64,000 nucleotides of DNA from a virus. Below, in pieces: positions 49,555 to 58,160 of this stretch; position 1 is the stretch's first letter, and each line of letters starts with the position of its first letter. Below the pieces are notes generated by a model. The model saw only the letters and a program-made list of their open reading frames with translations. It had not been told where the DNA came from and made no database searches. The translations under genes and the position numbers were made by a program. The stretch is taken from positions 1 through 64,000 of the IMG/VR virus record IMGVR_UViG_3300023174_000079. One strand, written 5' to 3'.

Positions 49555-50868
49555 CTAATTAGAAAGAGCTGCTAAAGCGTTTACGGTACTTGTACTAGCC
49601 TCAGTGTCGTTTAAATGTTCATCCTCTGATAGAGTAAGCGTTGAATAATCTATGCGGAGAACACACTGTCCAAAGTTTTGACCAAACCGATTCTTCATCA
49701 TACCCATTTTTATGACGCCAAGCTCTCTATCTGTTGTTTCCTGCCAAATGCTCATGATAACATCCGCTGTCATCGCAAGTCCAGAGCTCTCCGAGATTGT
49801 CTCCATTCCTGGATCTGATACACCAAATCCACTTCTATTGACTTGGGTTGCAGAAATTATCGGGCAGTTAAAGATATATGTTAATGCTCGAAGCTGCTCG
49901 GTAATTTTTTTTACCTTTTCGTAGCTATTACCTTCTCCTGGATATGTAAGAAGATTGACATAATCGAGTACAATTGCGTCAAATTTTAGACCCTTGTCAC
50001 GGAGTTTCTTAATATATGACTGTAGAAATCCAACAGTAATGGTCGACGGGGGGAACTCCTTAATAAGAATTTTCGCTTCAGGATTATTATCGGAGTATTC
50101 TTCAAGTGAATGCTTAAGTGTAGGTAGTTCAGTTCTTAGCTTACTAAGAGGAATCTTTGTAATACTAGAACTAATTCGTTGCGCGTAGATTACCTCAGGC
50201 ATTTCAAGGGAAATAAGTAATACGTTCTTACCCTGTTTGGCAATATTAATTGCTACATTACCAAGAAAGATGCTTTTACCGATATTTGTTTCACCTGTGA
50301 AGATATAGAGTGCTCTACCATCTTGCAAGAAGCCACCGCCAATTTTTTCGTCTAACCATGTCCAGCCTGTTGGTATATAATTAATTTGCGTACTTAGAGT
50401 ATCGACAAGCTTATCCACGTCCTCGAGAAGATCTAAACCAATCTCTGTCGTTAATGAGATATTGCATGATTCTTCAAATTTCTCTAAAATCTTTGCCGTA
50501 TCCATATCCGGCTTTTCAACAACCTCAAGCATTGTATGATATACGGCTTTTTCCTTTAAGAACGTTTCTGTATTTTTATACAATTCATCAGAATTTATTT
50601 TTAAGTCAAGATCCTTAAATGCCGCGACTGTTTTTACATAAGAATCTTTTAATTCTTTAGTCGTTAAAAGTGACTTAATTTCGGTATTCGTAGGACAAGC
50701 GTTACGGCGATTAAAAAAATCTTTTATGATCTCAAAGATAGGTTTGATATCTTTATCTTTAAAAAAGATTGGCTTTACGTAATCAACAATAGAAGCGAGA
50801 TAAGTCTCGTCAGTTAGCGCCTTACACACCATCACCTTCTCAAAATAATCATGATCAATACTAGCCAT
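49555..50868 (-). CDS. 41: Replicative DNA helicase gp41 (DnaB family)
   Basis: The 437-residue protein has a helical N-terminal domain and a RecA-type motor with Walker A GETNIGKS (192-199). It also has LLISLEMPEVIYAQRI, Walker B DAIVLDYVNLL and SATQVNRSGFGVSDPGMETI, which carries the H3/H4 regions of DnaB. It should unwind DNA at the fork with primase gp61. Length is near the 475 of T4 gp41. No intein is present here, though gp41 is a known intein site in related phages. Confidence 0.95.
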   Translation of the reverse strand: MASIDHDYFEKVMVCKALTDETYLASIVDYVKPIFFKDKDIKPIFEIIKDFFNRRNACPTNTEIKSLLTTKELKDSYVKTVAAFKDLDLKINSDELYKNTETFLKEKAVYHTMLEVVEKPDMDTAKILEKFEESCNISLTTEIGLDLLEDVDKLVDTLSTQINYIPTGWTWLDEKIGGGFLQDGRALYIFTGETNIGKSIFLGNVAINIAKQGKNVLLISLEMPEVIYAQRISSSITKIPLSKLRTELPTLKHSLEEYSDNNPEAKILIKEFPPSTITVGFLQSYIKKLRDKGLKFDAIVLDYVNLLTYPGEGNSYEKVKKITEQLRALTYIFNCPIISATQVNRSGFGVSDPGMETISESSGLAMTADVIMSIWQETTDRELGVIKMGMMKNRFGQNFGQCVLRIDYSTLTLSEDEHLNDTEASTSTVNALAALSN

Positions 50869-50876
50869 TATTCTCT

Positions 50877-50882
50877 ATTATA
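50877..50882 (-). promoter_or_regulatory. -10 box TATAAT before gp41
   Basis: On the minus strand, eight bases before the ATG at 50868. No convincing -35 is seen 16-18 bases upstream, so this is only a partial promoter match. Confidence 0.4.
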
Positions 50883-50898
50883 ATACTATCTGTAACGA

Positions 50899-51588
50899 TT
50901 AATAGCTAGCATACTCTTGTAAAAACTTTGTTTGATTTTCTGCAAATATCTTGTCATTGAGGTCTCTTAACCCTGGTGAGTTATGGTACGTAAGAATCGG
51001 AATAACACCAAGTCGGAGTTTCTTTTTATTTGCATCTAAGCAGCTTGAAAGATCATAGTGATGAAAGGTATAGTTTTCATTAAACTGCCAACCTACCTCA
51101 ATAGCCTTCTTTACATTTAAGGACATAAAAGCACCGTCAATGAGAGCGACTCTAGCTGGGCTCGGGCCAAAATTTGTAATCGAAGTAGTTCTACCATCAG
51201 GGAGGTAATGACCGGCAAATCCTCTCAAATTACCTCCTTGAAAGCCACCACACATAACATGCCAGAGGGCAGGTGCTTTGAGAGCCGGATTCAAACCTCC
51301 TGCGACACCAATTAGATCATACTCTCTATGCGCCTCTTCAAGCTTAAAGATAAATCCAGCGTCGTCAATCCACATATCATCGTGCACAAAGAGTACATAA
51401 TCATAAACAGGGTTCTCATATAAGAACTTGTTGTAAGCTTTACCGAGTCCGGTTTTATTTTGGGTAATAAAATGTGTTTTATCAAGTAGTGAGAGATTTG
51501 TTATTTTTTCGAGTTTAGCTAAACATTTATAGAGTAGCGTTTGTTTATAATCCGCTACTTGTGTGCATGATACAATTGCAAATGTCAT
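50899..51588 (-). CDS. Glycosyltransferase, GT-A-like
   Basis: This 229-residue protein has a nucleotide-sugar-binding type core: MTFAIVSCTQ, then YDYVLFVHDDMWI, where H-D-D fits the DxD metal-binding motif. ALIDGAFMSLNVKKA and FHHYDLSSCLDA follow the family's acceptor-side pattern. It overlaps the amidotransferase gene by four bases (ATGA), so the two are co-expressed. The sugar and acceptor (DNA, virion protein or host surface) cannot be told from sequence. Confidence 0.7.
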   Translation of the reverse strand: MTFAIVSCTQVADYKQTLLYKCLAKLEKITNLSLLDKTHFITQNKTGLGKAYNKFLYENPVYDYVLFVHDDMWIDDAGFIFKLEEAHREYDLIGVAGGLNPALKAPALWHVMCGGFQGGNLRGFAGHYLPDGRTTSITNFGPSPARVALIDGAFMSLNVKKAIEVGWQFNENYTFHHYDLSSCLDANKKKLRLGVIPILTYHNSPGLRDLNDKIFAENQTKFLQEYASY

Positions 51589-52268
51589 AAAATAAAAAAC
51601 GGTGAATTGTTTGTAAATCCCCCGACAGACGTTAGACCTTCTGGTGTGACAAGATATAATACTCCCTCCTCTAGAGGTGTTAGTCCGTCATCTGGAAGAG
51701 ATGAAATTGTATTATCTAGTATATTTGCGTAGAGTGTACTACCAGATCGTGCTATATAAACATTATGCGATTCTTTATTATAGATCCAGAGTCCGAAGGT
51801 ACCTTCTAGCTTTGATAGAACTTTACAAATTATATCTACTTCGTTAACAATTTCTTCTGAATACTGCTCGAGTAACGCGGGAATTACGGATGAATCAACT
51901 TCATTAAAACTTTCTTTGTTTCGTATCTTTGTTTTAAGCTTAGTGTCGTTAGTAAGTACCCCGTTATGCGCTACAACCCAAGAACCGCAAGCAAATGGGT
52001 GTGATGTTAGTTCATCGAACTCGCGTTGTGAGCTAGTGGGGGCTTGGGTGTGTCCCATAAAATAATAAAAATCAGATGGCTTCATTTGAATATCAATATT
52101 ATTGATGATCATATTTTTCGAAAGCTCTACTGTGCCTTTGGCTTTCATAGCCGCGTCGTATTTGTAACTGAGAAATAAAGCTCCGTAAGCAAAATTGCCT
52201 CTTTCTTTATTCTTATTATAAAGCTTCATATATTTGCTAAAATCGCTAGCAGTAAAGATTCCACACAT
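51585..52268 (-). CDS. Class II glutamine amidotransferase
   Basis: A 227-residue single-domain enzyme of the Ntn-hydrolase type that frees ammonia from glutamine. Cys2 (MCGIF) is the nucleophile after Met removal. The GHTQAPT and HPFACGSWVVAHNGVLTND motifs bind glutamine and shape the oxyanion hole. There is no fused synthetase domain, so it must work with a partner. Candidates are the coupled glycosyltransferase or QueC encoded 0.9 kb away; archaeosine-type Gat-QueC fusions are known. This partnership is inference. Confidence 0.85.
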   Translation of the reverse strand: MCGIFTASDFSKYMKLYNKNKERGNFAYGALFLSYKYDAAMKAKGTVELSKNMIINNIDIQMKPSDFYYFMGHTQAPTSSQREFDELTSHPFACGSWVVAHNGVLTNDTKLKTKIRNKESFNEVDSSVIPALLEQYSEEIVNEVDIICKVLSKLEGTFGLWIYNKESHNVYIARSGSTLYANILDNTISSLPDDGLTPLEEGVLYLVTPEGLTSVGGFTNNSPFFIL

Positions 52269-52277
52269 TATGAATAT

Positions 52278-52305
52278 ATTATACCCTCAAGAATAAATAA
52301 TTCAA
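52278..52305 (-). promoter_or_regulatory. Early/middle promoter for amidotransferase and glycosyltransferase
   Basis: On the minus strand: TTGAAT, 16 bases, TATAAT, then nine bases to the ATG at 52268. Its -35 end overlaps the plus-strand late box at 52292-52299 and its downstream bases. Confidence 0.65.
52292..52299 (+). promoter_or_regulatory. Late promoter box AATAAATA
   Basis: Nine bases upstream of the ATG at 52309, inside the divergent early promoter of the amidotransferase gene. Confidence 0.6.
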
Positions 52306-52308
52306 GAC

Positions 52309-53208
52309 ATGAATAAAGATAGTCACTTAATTTTTGAAGCATATCGTAAGCGTTTTGTTACCGAAGCTCCTATTAGTGCCGAATATGAGCCTTTTGCTGC
52401 AGCCACTAAAGGAGCTATTGTAGGTCGGGGAGGAGATACATATCTTTTTTCAGATTTAATGAAGAAAACCGGTAAATCGTCTGATGAGGTCGTAGAGATG
52501 ATTGTAAAGCCTGTCTTTGATGCTCTTTTCCCTGGTGGTCGTTTTGATGCGGAAGGGTCAGAAAAGGAGCAATTAAACAGCTTACAAACTGCTATTCATA
52601 GTGAGCTCGTTCATCTTGGATATCCCAAGGCTCGTGCTGGTTATACAGCTCGTATTATTAAGAACGCTGTAGCCCCTGCTGTTAAATTCCTTAGCGACAA
52701 GGCAGAAAGTGGTGATGCTGTTAATCACGACGACGTTGAGGATGCCGTTGTTGGCTCAATTGAAGACACAAACGATCAAGCAGGTCAAGAGCTTAAAGCT
52801 GCCCCAGCTGATCACGGTCATACAGCCTCAAACGAAGATAGAGAGACAAGTGCATTAATCCAACATACCGTTGATCAAGTTGGTGACGGTATAAATGAAA
52901 ATGAGCTTGTCGATGCTTTAAAGCAGTTTGTAGTTCAAAAGGACCCTGAAGTAAGCGAAGCGAGAGCAACTGGTCGTGTCCGCGGTATTATTAGTAAGCT
53001 TGTTACATCGAAAGTTCTTGCCAAGAGGGGTAATATTATTGAACCAGGTGACAACGCTGATGAATTTGCTGAGAAGGGTGATCTTTCACTTGTATCAGTC
53101 GATCCTGAAGAATATGCAGCTCGTGAATTTGGTGTGGGTAGTAGGCCTACAACAGGTCGCCAGGTGTTTGGCGGCGAGAGCGGGCGCCATGGCGTCGACT
53201 TCGGTTAA
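52309..53208 (+). CDS. Unknown late protein with capsid-targeting-like N-terminus
   Basis: A 299-residue acidic, helical protein starting MNKDSHLIFEAYRKRFVTEA, with I-F-E (Glu10) as a possible prohead-protease site. Two similar helical segments (about 50-130 and 180-240) may be winged-helix or repeat units; the second has SEARATGRVRGIISKLV. The C-terminus is Gly-rich. It is a lone late plus-strand gene whose TAA interlocks with the queC stop (TTAA). Function unknown. Confidence 0.55.
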   Translation: MNKDSHLIFEAYRKRFVTEAPISAEYEPFAAATKGAIVGRGGDTYLFSDLMKKTGKSSDEVVEMIVKPVFDALFPGGRFDAEGSEKEQLNSLQTAIHSELVHLGYPKARAGYTARIIKNAVAPAVKFLSDKAESGDAVNHDDVEDAVVGSIEDTNDQAGQELKAAPADHGHTASNEDRETSALIQHTVDQVGDGINENELVDALKQFVVQKDPEVSEARATGRVRGIISKLVTSKVLAKRGNIIEPGDNADEFAEKGDLSLVSVDPEEYAAREFGVGSRPTTGRQVFGGESGRHGVDFG

Positions 53209-53939
53209 GCCAGCAATCTATCCCAAGGAATGTCTTTAGAATAAGATATCGGATCCTTGATACCAGCCTGAATAAAACCCTGTAATCTTAAAGAGCATGC
53301 GGTACATTCACCGCACGCAAGATCCAATCCTTCATAACAGGTCCACGTGCGACTAAAGTCGACACCAAGCTCAATCCCCATTTCAATAATTTCTTTCTTG
53401 GACTTATTAATTAACGGAGCTTCGACTTTTATCTTGTTTCTCCTGTTAAGAGCAGTGATATTGTTGATTGCAGAAAGGAACTCTGGCGACCCATCCCAAA
53501 ATCCTGCGACACTATCGGCTTGCGCAGCACCATGGTAGACAGTCGTAGCGTCAAATTGCTCAGCAAACGAGCAAGCAATACTTAAAAGCATCATATTCCT
53601 AAAAGGTACGTAGTTTTGATTTTGGGGATCACCCATGACGTCTTTCGCTTTAGCAACGTCAATCTCACGATTGAGCAAGGCTGAATTCTTGATCAAGTCA
53701 AAAAACGGAAGCTTAACTACTGTGTTAAAACACACATTTTTTTCGTCATCTCCCTCTCGAATCACGTTAATTTGATAGTCAGCGCACTCAAGCTCTTTCC
53801 TGTGTCTCTGACCGTAGTCAAACGAAATTGCGTAGACGTTATCAAAATTAGATGCAGCGTGATGTAGTAACACTGTACTATCCATCCCACCGGAAACCGG
53901 TACAATAACTCCAGTTTTTACGTTATTCTCCTTGTTCAT
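53205..53939 (-). CDS. queC: 7-cyano-7-deazaguanine (preQ0) synthase QueC
   Basis: This 244-residue protein should turn 7-carboxy-7-deazaguanine into preQ0 using ATP and ammonia. It has the PP-loop SGGMDST (16-22), SFDYGQRHRKEL, NYVPFRNMMLLS and the zinc-binding Cys set in WTCYEGLDLACGECTACSLR. ATG 53939 is chosen since it gives the family N-terminus; the frame extends to 53966 inside uvsX. It overlaps uvsX by 17 bases. In phages QueC is used to make modified DNA bases or queuosine; no transglycosylase is in this window. Confidence 0.92.
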   Translation of the reverse strand: MNKENNVKTGVIVPVSGGMDSTVLLHHAASNFDNVYAISFDYGQRHRKELECADYQINVIREGDDEKNVCFNTVVKLPFFDLIKNSALLNREIDVAKAKDVMGDPQNQNYVPFRNMMLLSIACSFAEQFDATTVYHGAAQADSVAGFWDGSPEFLSAINNITALNRRNKIKVEAPLINKSKKEIIEMGIELGVDFSRTWTCYEGLDLACGECTACSLRLQGFIQAGIKDPISYSKDIPWDRLLA

Positions 53940-55059
53940 CAGAAATCGCTTCAAGCTCATCTTCAACAGTAGGACTACCGTTGTATTTGTAATCTTCTGC
54001 TAGCTTCTTGTCAAGTTCGGGGATGATAAAGTCTTCAAAGAATGATGCATCTTTAACAAAATTCTTAGCATAACCGAGTTTATCACCCTTTTTATACTTA
54101 CCACTATCTACACCGACGAGATATGTGGATCCAGTCTGCTCAACAATACCACGTGCTGCTGCCATCTGTAACAACCCACTGTACTTGTTAAGTCCTGACT
54201 TAAAGGAAAGGTACATTTCTGCCTCTAAAAACGGTGGGACAAAGCGATTTTTCACTGTTAGTGCACGAAGTGTGACGCCTGAGTATTTGTTAGCCTCAGC
54301 AAGCTTATCAGTCTTAAGATTACCTGAATCACCCTCTCCCTCCTTCTCATTACGCTTGGCAAGCTGTACCAAGATACTAGCCATATATACAGGTCCTGAC
54401 CCACCAGACTGTGTTTTTACAAGTGTTGGAAACATAGCACCGGGATCAGAGTAAGTATGGTTAGTGAACATGATCGTTACACCGGCCTTACCTGCTTTAT
54501 AGGTAAGCGTACGAAGCATCGACTTAAGCGACTTAGCACGGGTACCCATATCCATAGCTGATTTATCCTTAGCAATATCATCAATTTCCTTCTGTGATGA
54601 AAGGTTACCAAGACTGTCAATACTGATAATAAACTTACCTTGCTGATTGCTTTCAATAACACTATCAAGGAATCCAGAGATCTGATTACGGCATTGATCA
54701 ACTGTATAAACTGGTACATATTTCGTCTTACTAGCATCGAGACCTACTCCCTTCGTCGAACTCTCATCAATAGCAAACTCTGTATCGAAGATGACAGGAA
54801 TAACGCCTTGCTTCTGAGCATTAGCGAGAATCTTATTCACAACAAATGTCTTACCAGTCATCGACTCACCTGAAAACCCTACAATTCTACCCTTAGGTAT
54901 GCCTCCTTTACGACAGCTACCGCCAAGAATAGCATTGAGCGCGTAACACCCGGTATCATACCAAGTATCAACATTTGACAATGCATTCTCATCAAGCATC
55001 GTTGCTTCGCTATTCATTGAATCAAGTTTCTTAAAAATATTATCAATCTCTTTACTCAT
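53923..55059 (-). CDS. uvsX: Recombinase UvsX (RecA-like)
   Basis: The 378-residue protein should form filaments on ssDNA and start strand invasion in recombination-dependent replication. Visible are LNAILGGSCRKGGIPKGRIV, Walker A GESMTGKT (64-71), VIFDTEFAID, Walker B KFIISIDSLGNL and MFTNHTYSDPGAMFPTLVKT with SGGSGPVYMAS. The acidic tail (EDELEAISDEQGE) is as in T4 UvsX (391 residues). It has a good sigma70-type promoter three bases from a leaderless start. Confidence 0.95.
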   Translation of the reverse strand: MSKEIDNIFKKLDSMNSEATMLDENALSNVDTWYDTGCYALNAILGGSCRKGGIPKGRIVGFSGESMTGKTFVVNKILANAQKQGVIPVIFDTEFAIDESSTKGVGLDASKTKYVPVYTVDQCRNQISGFLDSVIESNQQGKFIISIDSLGNLSSQKEIDDIAKDKSAMDMGTRAKSLKSMLRTLTYKAGKAGVTIMFTNHTYSDPGAMFPTLVKTQSGGSGPVYMASILVQLAKRNEKEGEGDSGNLKTDKLAEANKYSGVTLRALTVKNRFVPPFLEAEMYLSFKSGLNKYSGLLQMAAARGIVEQTGSTYLVGVDSGKYKKGDKLGYAKNFVKDASFFEDFIIPELDKKLAEDYKYNGSPTVEDELEAISDEQGE

Positions 55060-55068
55060 ATAGTACCT

Positions 55069-55096
55069 ATTATACTGTCATATTATTTGTAATCAA
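55069..55096 (-). promoter_or_regulatory. Early/middle promoter for uvsX
   Basis: On the minus strand: TTGATT, 16 bases, TATAAT, then nine bases to the ATG at 55059. Confidence 0.75.
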
Positions 55097-55102
55097 GAGC
55101 AT

Positions 55103-55138
55103 AAAATAAAAAAAACGCCCGACCTAAGCCGGGCGTTT
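55103..55138 (-). terminator. Rho-independent terminator
   Basis: On the minus strand, AAACGCCCG and CGGGCGTTT form a 9-bp stem with an eight-base loop, followed by TTTTTTTATTTT. It ends the gp43 transcription unit before uvsX. Confidence 0.9.
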
Positions 55139-55168
55139 AATCTGGTTTCTTTGAGAGCAGATTACGGT

Positions 55169-55528
55169 TTACTCATCAAAAAGCTTTACAACTGCAGGCT
55201 CGGTAGTCGGTGTAGCTGCAGGAGCTGTAAAGAGCTTGCTATACTGATCAACAAGACGAGGATCATTGTCAACATCGACGCCGACAACAACGTTAGCATA
55301 GTGATACTTCCAAGTCGTGCCATTCTCCTTTGACTTATCACCGACGAATTCGCGGAAATAAAGAGGAATAGTCTGAACGTTAAGCTGACCCTGTTGAGTT
55401 GGCTGGACGTGAATAATAGCGGGGTTCTTTACAAGAAAGGACGCACCGTTGTCTACATCACCAACAGCCTCGCCAATAATAGTGCGGCCGATGTGATCAA
55501 TGAAGGTAAGAAGTTTTGTTTCGCTCAT
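55169..55528 (-). CDS. Conserved-type small phage protein, Sm-like pattern
   Basis: A 119-residue protein whose first 70 residues (KLLTFIDHIGRTIIGEAVGD, SFLVKNPAIIHVQPTQQGQL, IPLYFREFV) look like a small beta-barrel found in many T4-like and other phages, often beside replication genes. The tail is Ala/Pro/Thr-rich and ends in VVKLFDE. It is the last gene before the terminator. Function unknown. Confidence 0.65.
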   Translation of the reverse strand: MSETKLLTFIDHIGRTIIGEAVGDVDNGASFLVKNPAIIHVQPTQQGQLNVQTIPLYFREFVGDKSKENGTTWKYHYANVVVGVDVDNDPRLVDQYSKLFTAPAATPTTEPAVVKLFDE

Positions 55529-55565
55529 ATCTCTTATATATTAAGCTATCGATTATTAAAATCAA

Positions 55566-58154
55566 CTAATTCATGCCAAGAAGATCGAAAAGATCAATTT
55601 GTACGTCATTACCGGGCTTCTTTACTGTCCAGTTAACTGCTTCATAAAAACGCTCAATAACTGAATAGATAATCTTTTCAAACATCTTCTCATAGTCGAT
55701 CTCAAACACTGATTGAAACTCCTTTGGATAGTAATATTTGTATCCTACAACAGATAGACCGAAACTATTTGGCTTCTTAACCTCAAAGAAGCGTACCTTA
55801 TCACCTGACGCCATCTTCTCGTATTTTCTTTCAATACCAAATCTATCAAGAAGAATATTATGGTAGTACGCAGCTTTAACATGCTTAGGCATTCCTTTTA
55901 CTGTCTCAAAGCCGCTGCATCGGTTAGCGTATTTTTCATATCCTTTTACACCCATCACAAATGCAATGTCCTCGAGAGGTAAACTCTTAAAGATTTCATA
56001 CGTCTCGTTAAATATTTTATTTGTCATTGTGTAGTCTTTGGTAAGAAGCATTGTTTCAATAATCTTCTTTACATAAGGTTTGATAGGAGCAGGCATTGTA
56101 GTACGTACTACTTCAACGCCTGTATACTTAAACTTTTTACCTGGTATACCTTCAACGTCGAGAGTATGTAGAACATAGCGCTTCTTAGCTAAGAATAAAC
56201 CTACATCTGCAATCGCTTCACGTTTGAACACTAGACGGCAGTCCTTTGATCCTAAAGAACTCTTTCCCCATACAATAATCTCCTTATTTAAATGATCTTC
56301 AATTTCTTCGACTGCCTTATAGTACTCAGGTGCAACATTACCGTCTTTATCAAAGACGGGTATTTTTTTCGCTTTAACTAAATGCTTAATAGAAATGTAG
56401 CTAGAGTCGGTATCGTTATAGATAATAGGAGAATTCTCTTGCAATTCTTCATCGGATAACCCGGTATTCGTTTTAATATAATCCGTTAAGATACGATTAG
56501 ATTCCTTAATAACTGCTTGACCTGTAAGCGTGATTGAATTTGCTAAATCGTCATCTCCAAGTGGACTGTGTTTGTTACCGAAGTATCCATATACAGTGTT
56601 CATCAAGATCTTTATTGTATGTTGACGAATATTAAGCCGATCTACTTCAACTTGAAGATCTTTATATTCCTGTGTATCATCCTTAAGAGTAACAAGCTTC
56701 TTTTTAGCTTTTGTAAGCTGCTTCTTTACTTCAACACGCTTACTGTAATAGTAATCAATTGTATCAGGAATGATGCCTTTCTCTTTTTGTGTAAACAAGA
56801 TCTTAGCTCTTGAGATAGCTATCTCTTCCTGCTTAACAAACGAAGCAAACTTATCATGATTGAGCGTAAAAGTCTGCCCATTAACATGCTTGATTGTTAT
56901 ATCTTTTTCTGTACTGTTAACAATCTTCCCGACTTTTGTCTCGGGTGAAAGATTTAACGTGATCATCGTGTTTGGATACAGGCTATTTGCGTCAAGAGAT
57001 ACTATATGCTCTTGGAATCCTTTCTGAGGATCGGCAACATAAGCGCCTTCGTTCTTTGGACCTTCTTTAACATCTTTAACAAACGTAGGGATACGCTTAT
57101 CTTTTAACCGAGCTCGTATGGAGCAAAGCCCGGTAATGACTGACAGTGATCCTAGAGCACCTTCAAACGTCGTAAGACCAGCGTACGCGATCATTCTCAA
57201 TAATTGAATGTACTGAAGTTTTTGTTCCAGTCTTACAAGCAGATTAACGTCTTGAATATTGTAATCAACGAATGTATCCCAATCACCATCTGCTAGTTCT
57301 GTAAGATTTTGATCACCGTAATCAATCTTTCTCTCCTGTAATTCAATTTCACCGATTGCATCTAGCTTATAGGACTCGCGTAATGTCTGACAAAAGCGCT
57401 TATAGATATCGAGATAATCTACACAAGAAAGCCCTTCAATGTGCCATTTGACTTGCTCTCTACCATACTTTCCCATAAACGTTCTTGAACGTAATGAACC
57501 TGCAGGAGAAAGTCTTTGCATAGCCTCTTCGCCAAGAACCTTTCTTACCCTATTAATAACATACGGTACGTCAAAGAACTCTGAGTTCCATCCTGAAAGA
57601 ATATCTGGATAATCTTTGCTAAAGAAATCTACAAACTTACGTAGTAATTCCTCTTCAGTCTTACATGCTATATAAACAACATCAGATGATTTAGCTGTAT
57701 AAGGCTTAAGTCCCCAAGAATAAAATTTCTTCGTAATTGTATCATAAATGGTAATAATATTAATTGTATCGTTCGGATCTTGGGGATCAGGAAATGCATC
57801 TGGTGAATAGGTCTCGATATCGATAAAATGTACCTTCAATTGATGCTTTGTAAAATCGGGCTTTTCATTCTCTTGCCAGTATGCATCGATTAAGAACTGT
57901 TGATAGACGTTAAAGTTTTCAAAGACTCTTGTTACTTTATTATCCTTAAGATACCGCGAACGATCGTATTGATTCCTAAATCTCTTCTTCTTTAACTTAG
58001 TATTGAAGATGCTCATAGCATCAGGAGCATTATTTGTCTCAAGATAAATGTATGGCTCGTACGTAGAGGGTATTGTTATTCGTTTACCGTTTTCATCCCA
58101 AGTATGAAGGTAAATTGTCTGTTCTTGCGGAGAGTATGAAACGTTCCTATACAC
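55566..58154 (-). CDS. 43: Family B DNA polymerase gp43
   Basis: This 862-residue replicative polymerase has 3'-5' exonuclease motifs (FIDIETY; SGWNSEFFDVPY; YNIQDVNLL) and polymerase motifs A (SLDANSLYPNTM), B (KILMNTVYGYFGN) and C (YNDTDSSY). Length is near the 898 of T4 gp43. The C-terminus (QIDLFDLLGMN) fits a clamp-binding peptide. It starts with GTG at the predicted +1 of its promoter, so its message should be leaderless. No intein is present. Confidence 0.97.
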   Translation of the reverse strand: MYRNVSYSPQEQTIYLHTWDENGKRITIPSTYEPYIYLETNNAPDAMSIFNTKLKKKRFRNQYDRSRYLKDNKVTRVFENFNVYQQFLIDAYWQENEKPDFTKHQLKVHFIDIETYSPDAFPDPQDPNDTINIITIYDTITKKFYSWGLKPYTAKSSDVVYIACKTEEELLRKFVDFFSKDYPDILSGWNSEFFDVPYVINRVRKVLGEEAMQRLSPAGSLRSRTFMGKYGREQVKWHIEGLSCVDYLDIYKRFCQTLRESYKLDAIGEIELQERKIDYGDQNLTELADGDWDTFVDYNIQDVNLLVRLEQKLQYIQLLRMIAYAGLTTFEGALGSLSVITGLCSIRARLKDKRIPTFVKDVKEGPKNEGAYVADPQKGFQEHIVSLDANSLYPNTMITLNLSPETKVGKIVNSTEKDITIKHVNGQTFTLNHDKFASFVKQEEIAISRAKILFTQKEKGIIPDTIDYYYSKRVEVKKQLTKAKKKLVTLKDDTQEYKDLQVEVDRLNIRQHTIKILMNTVYGYFGNKHSPLGDDDLANSITLTGQAVIKESNRILTDYIKTNTGLSDEELQENSPIIYNDTDSSYISIKHLVKAKKIPVFDKDGNVAPEYYKAVEEIEDHLNKEIIVWGKSSLGSKDCRLVFKREAIADVGLFLAKKRYVLHTLDVEGIPGKKFKYTGVEVVRTTMPAPIKPYVKKIIETMLLTKDYTMTNKIFNETYEIFKSLPLEDIAFVMGVKGYEKYANRCSGFETVKGMPKHVKAAYYHNILLDRFGIERKYEKMASGDKVRFFEVKKPNSFGLSVVGYKYYYPKEFQSVFEIDYEKMFEKIIYSVIERFYEAVNWTVKKPGNDVQIDLFDLLGMN

Positions 58155-58160
58155 ACCAAT

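Noticed and set aside
49555-58154. Inteins in gp41 or gp43, which are common intein sites
   Set aside because: Both proteins read through all motifs without an insert; no intein blocks are present.
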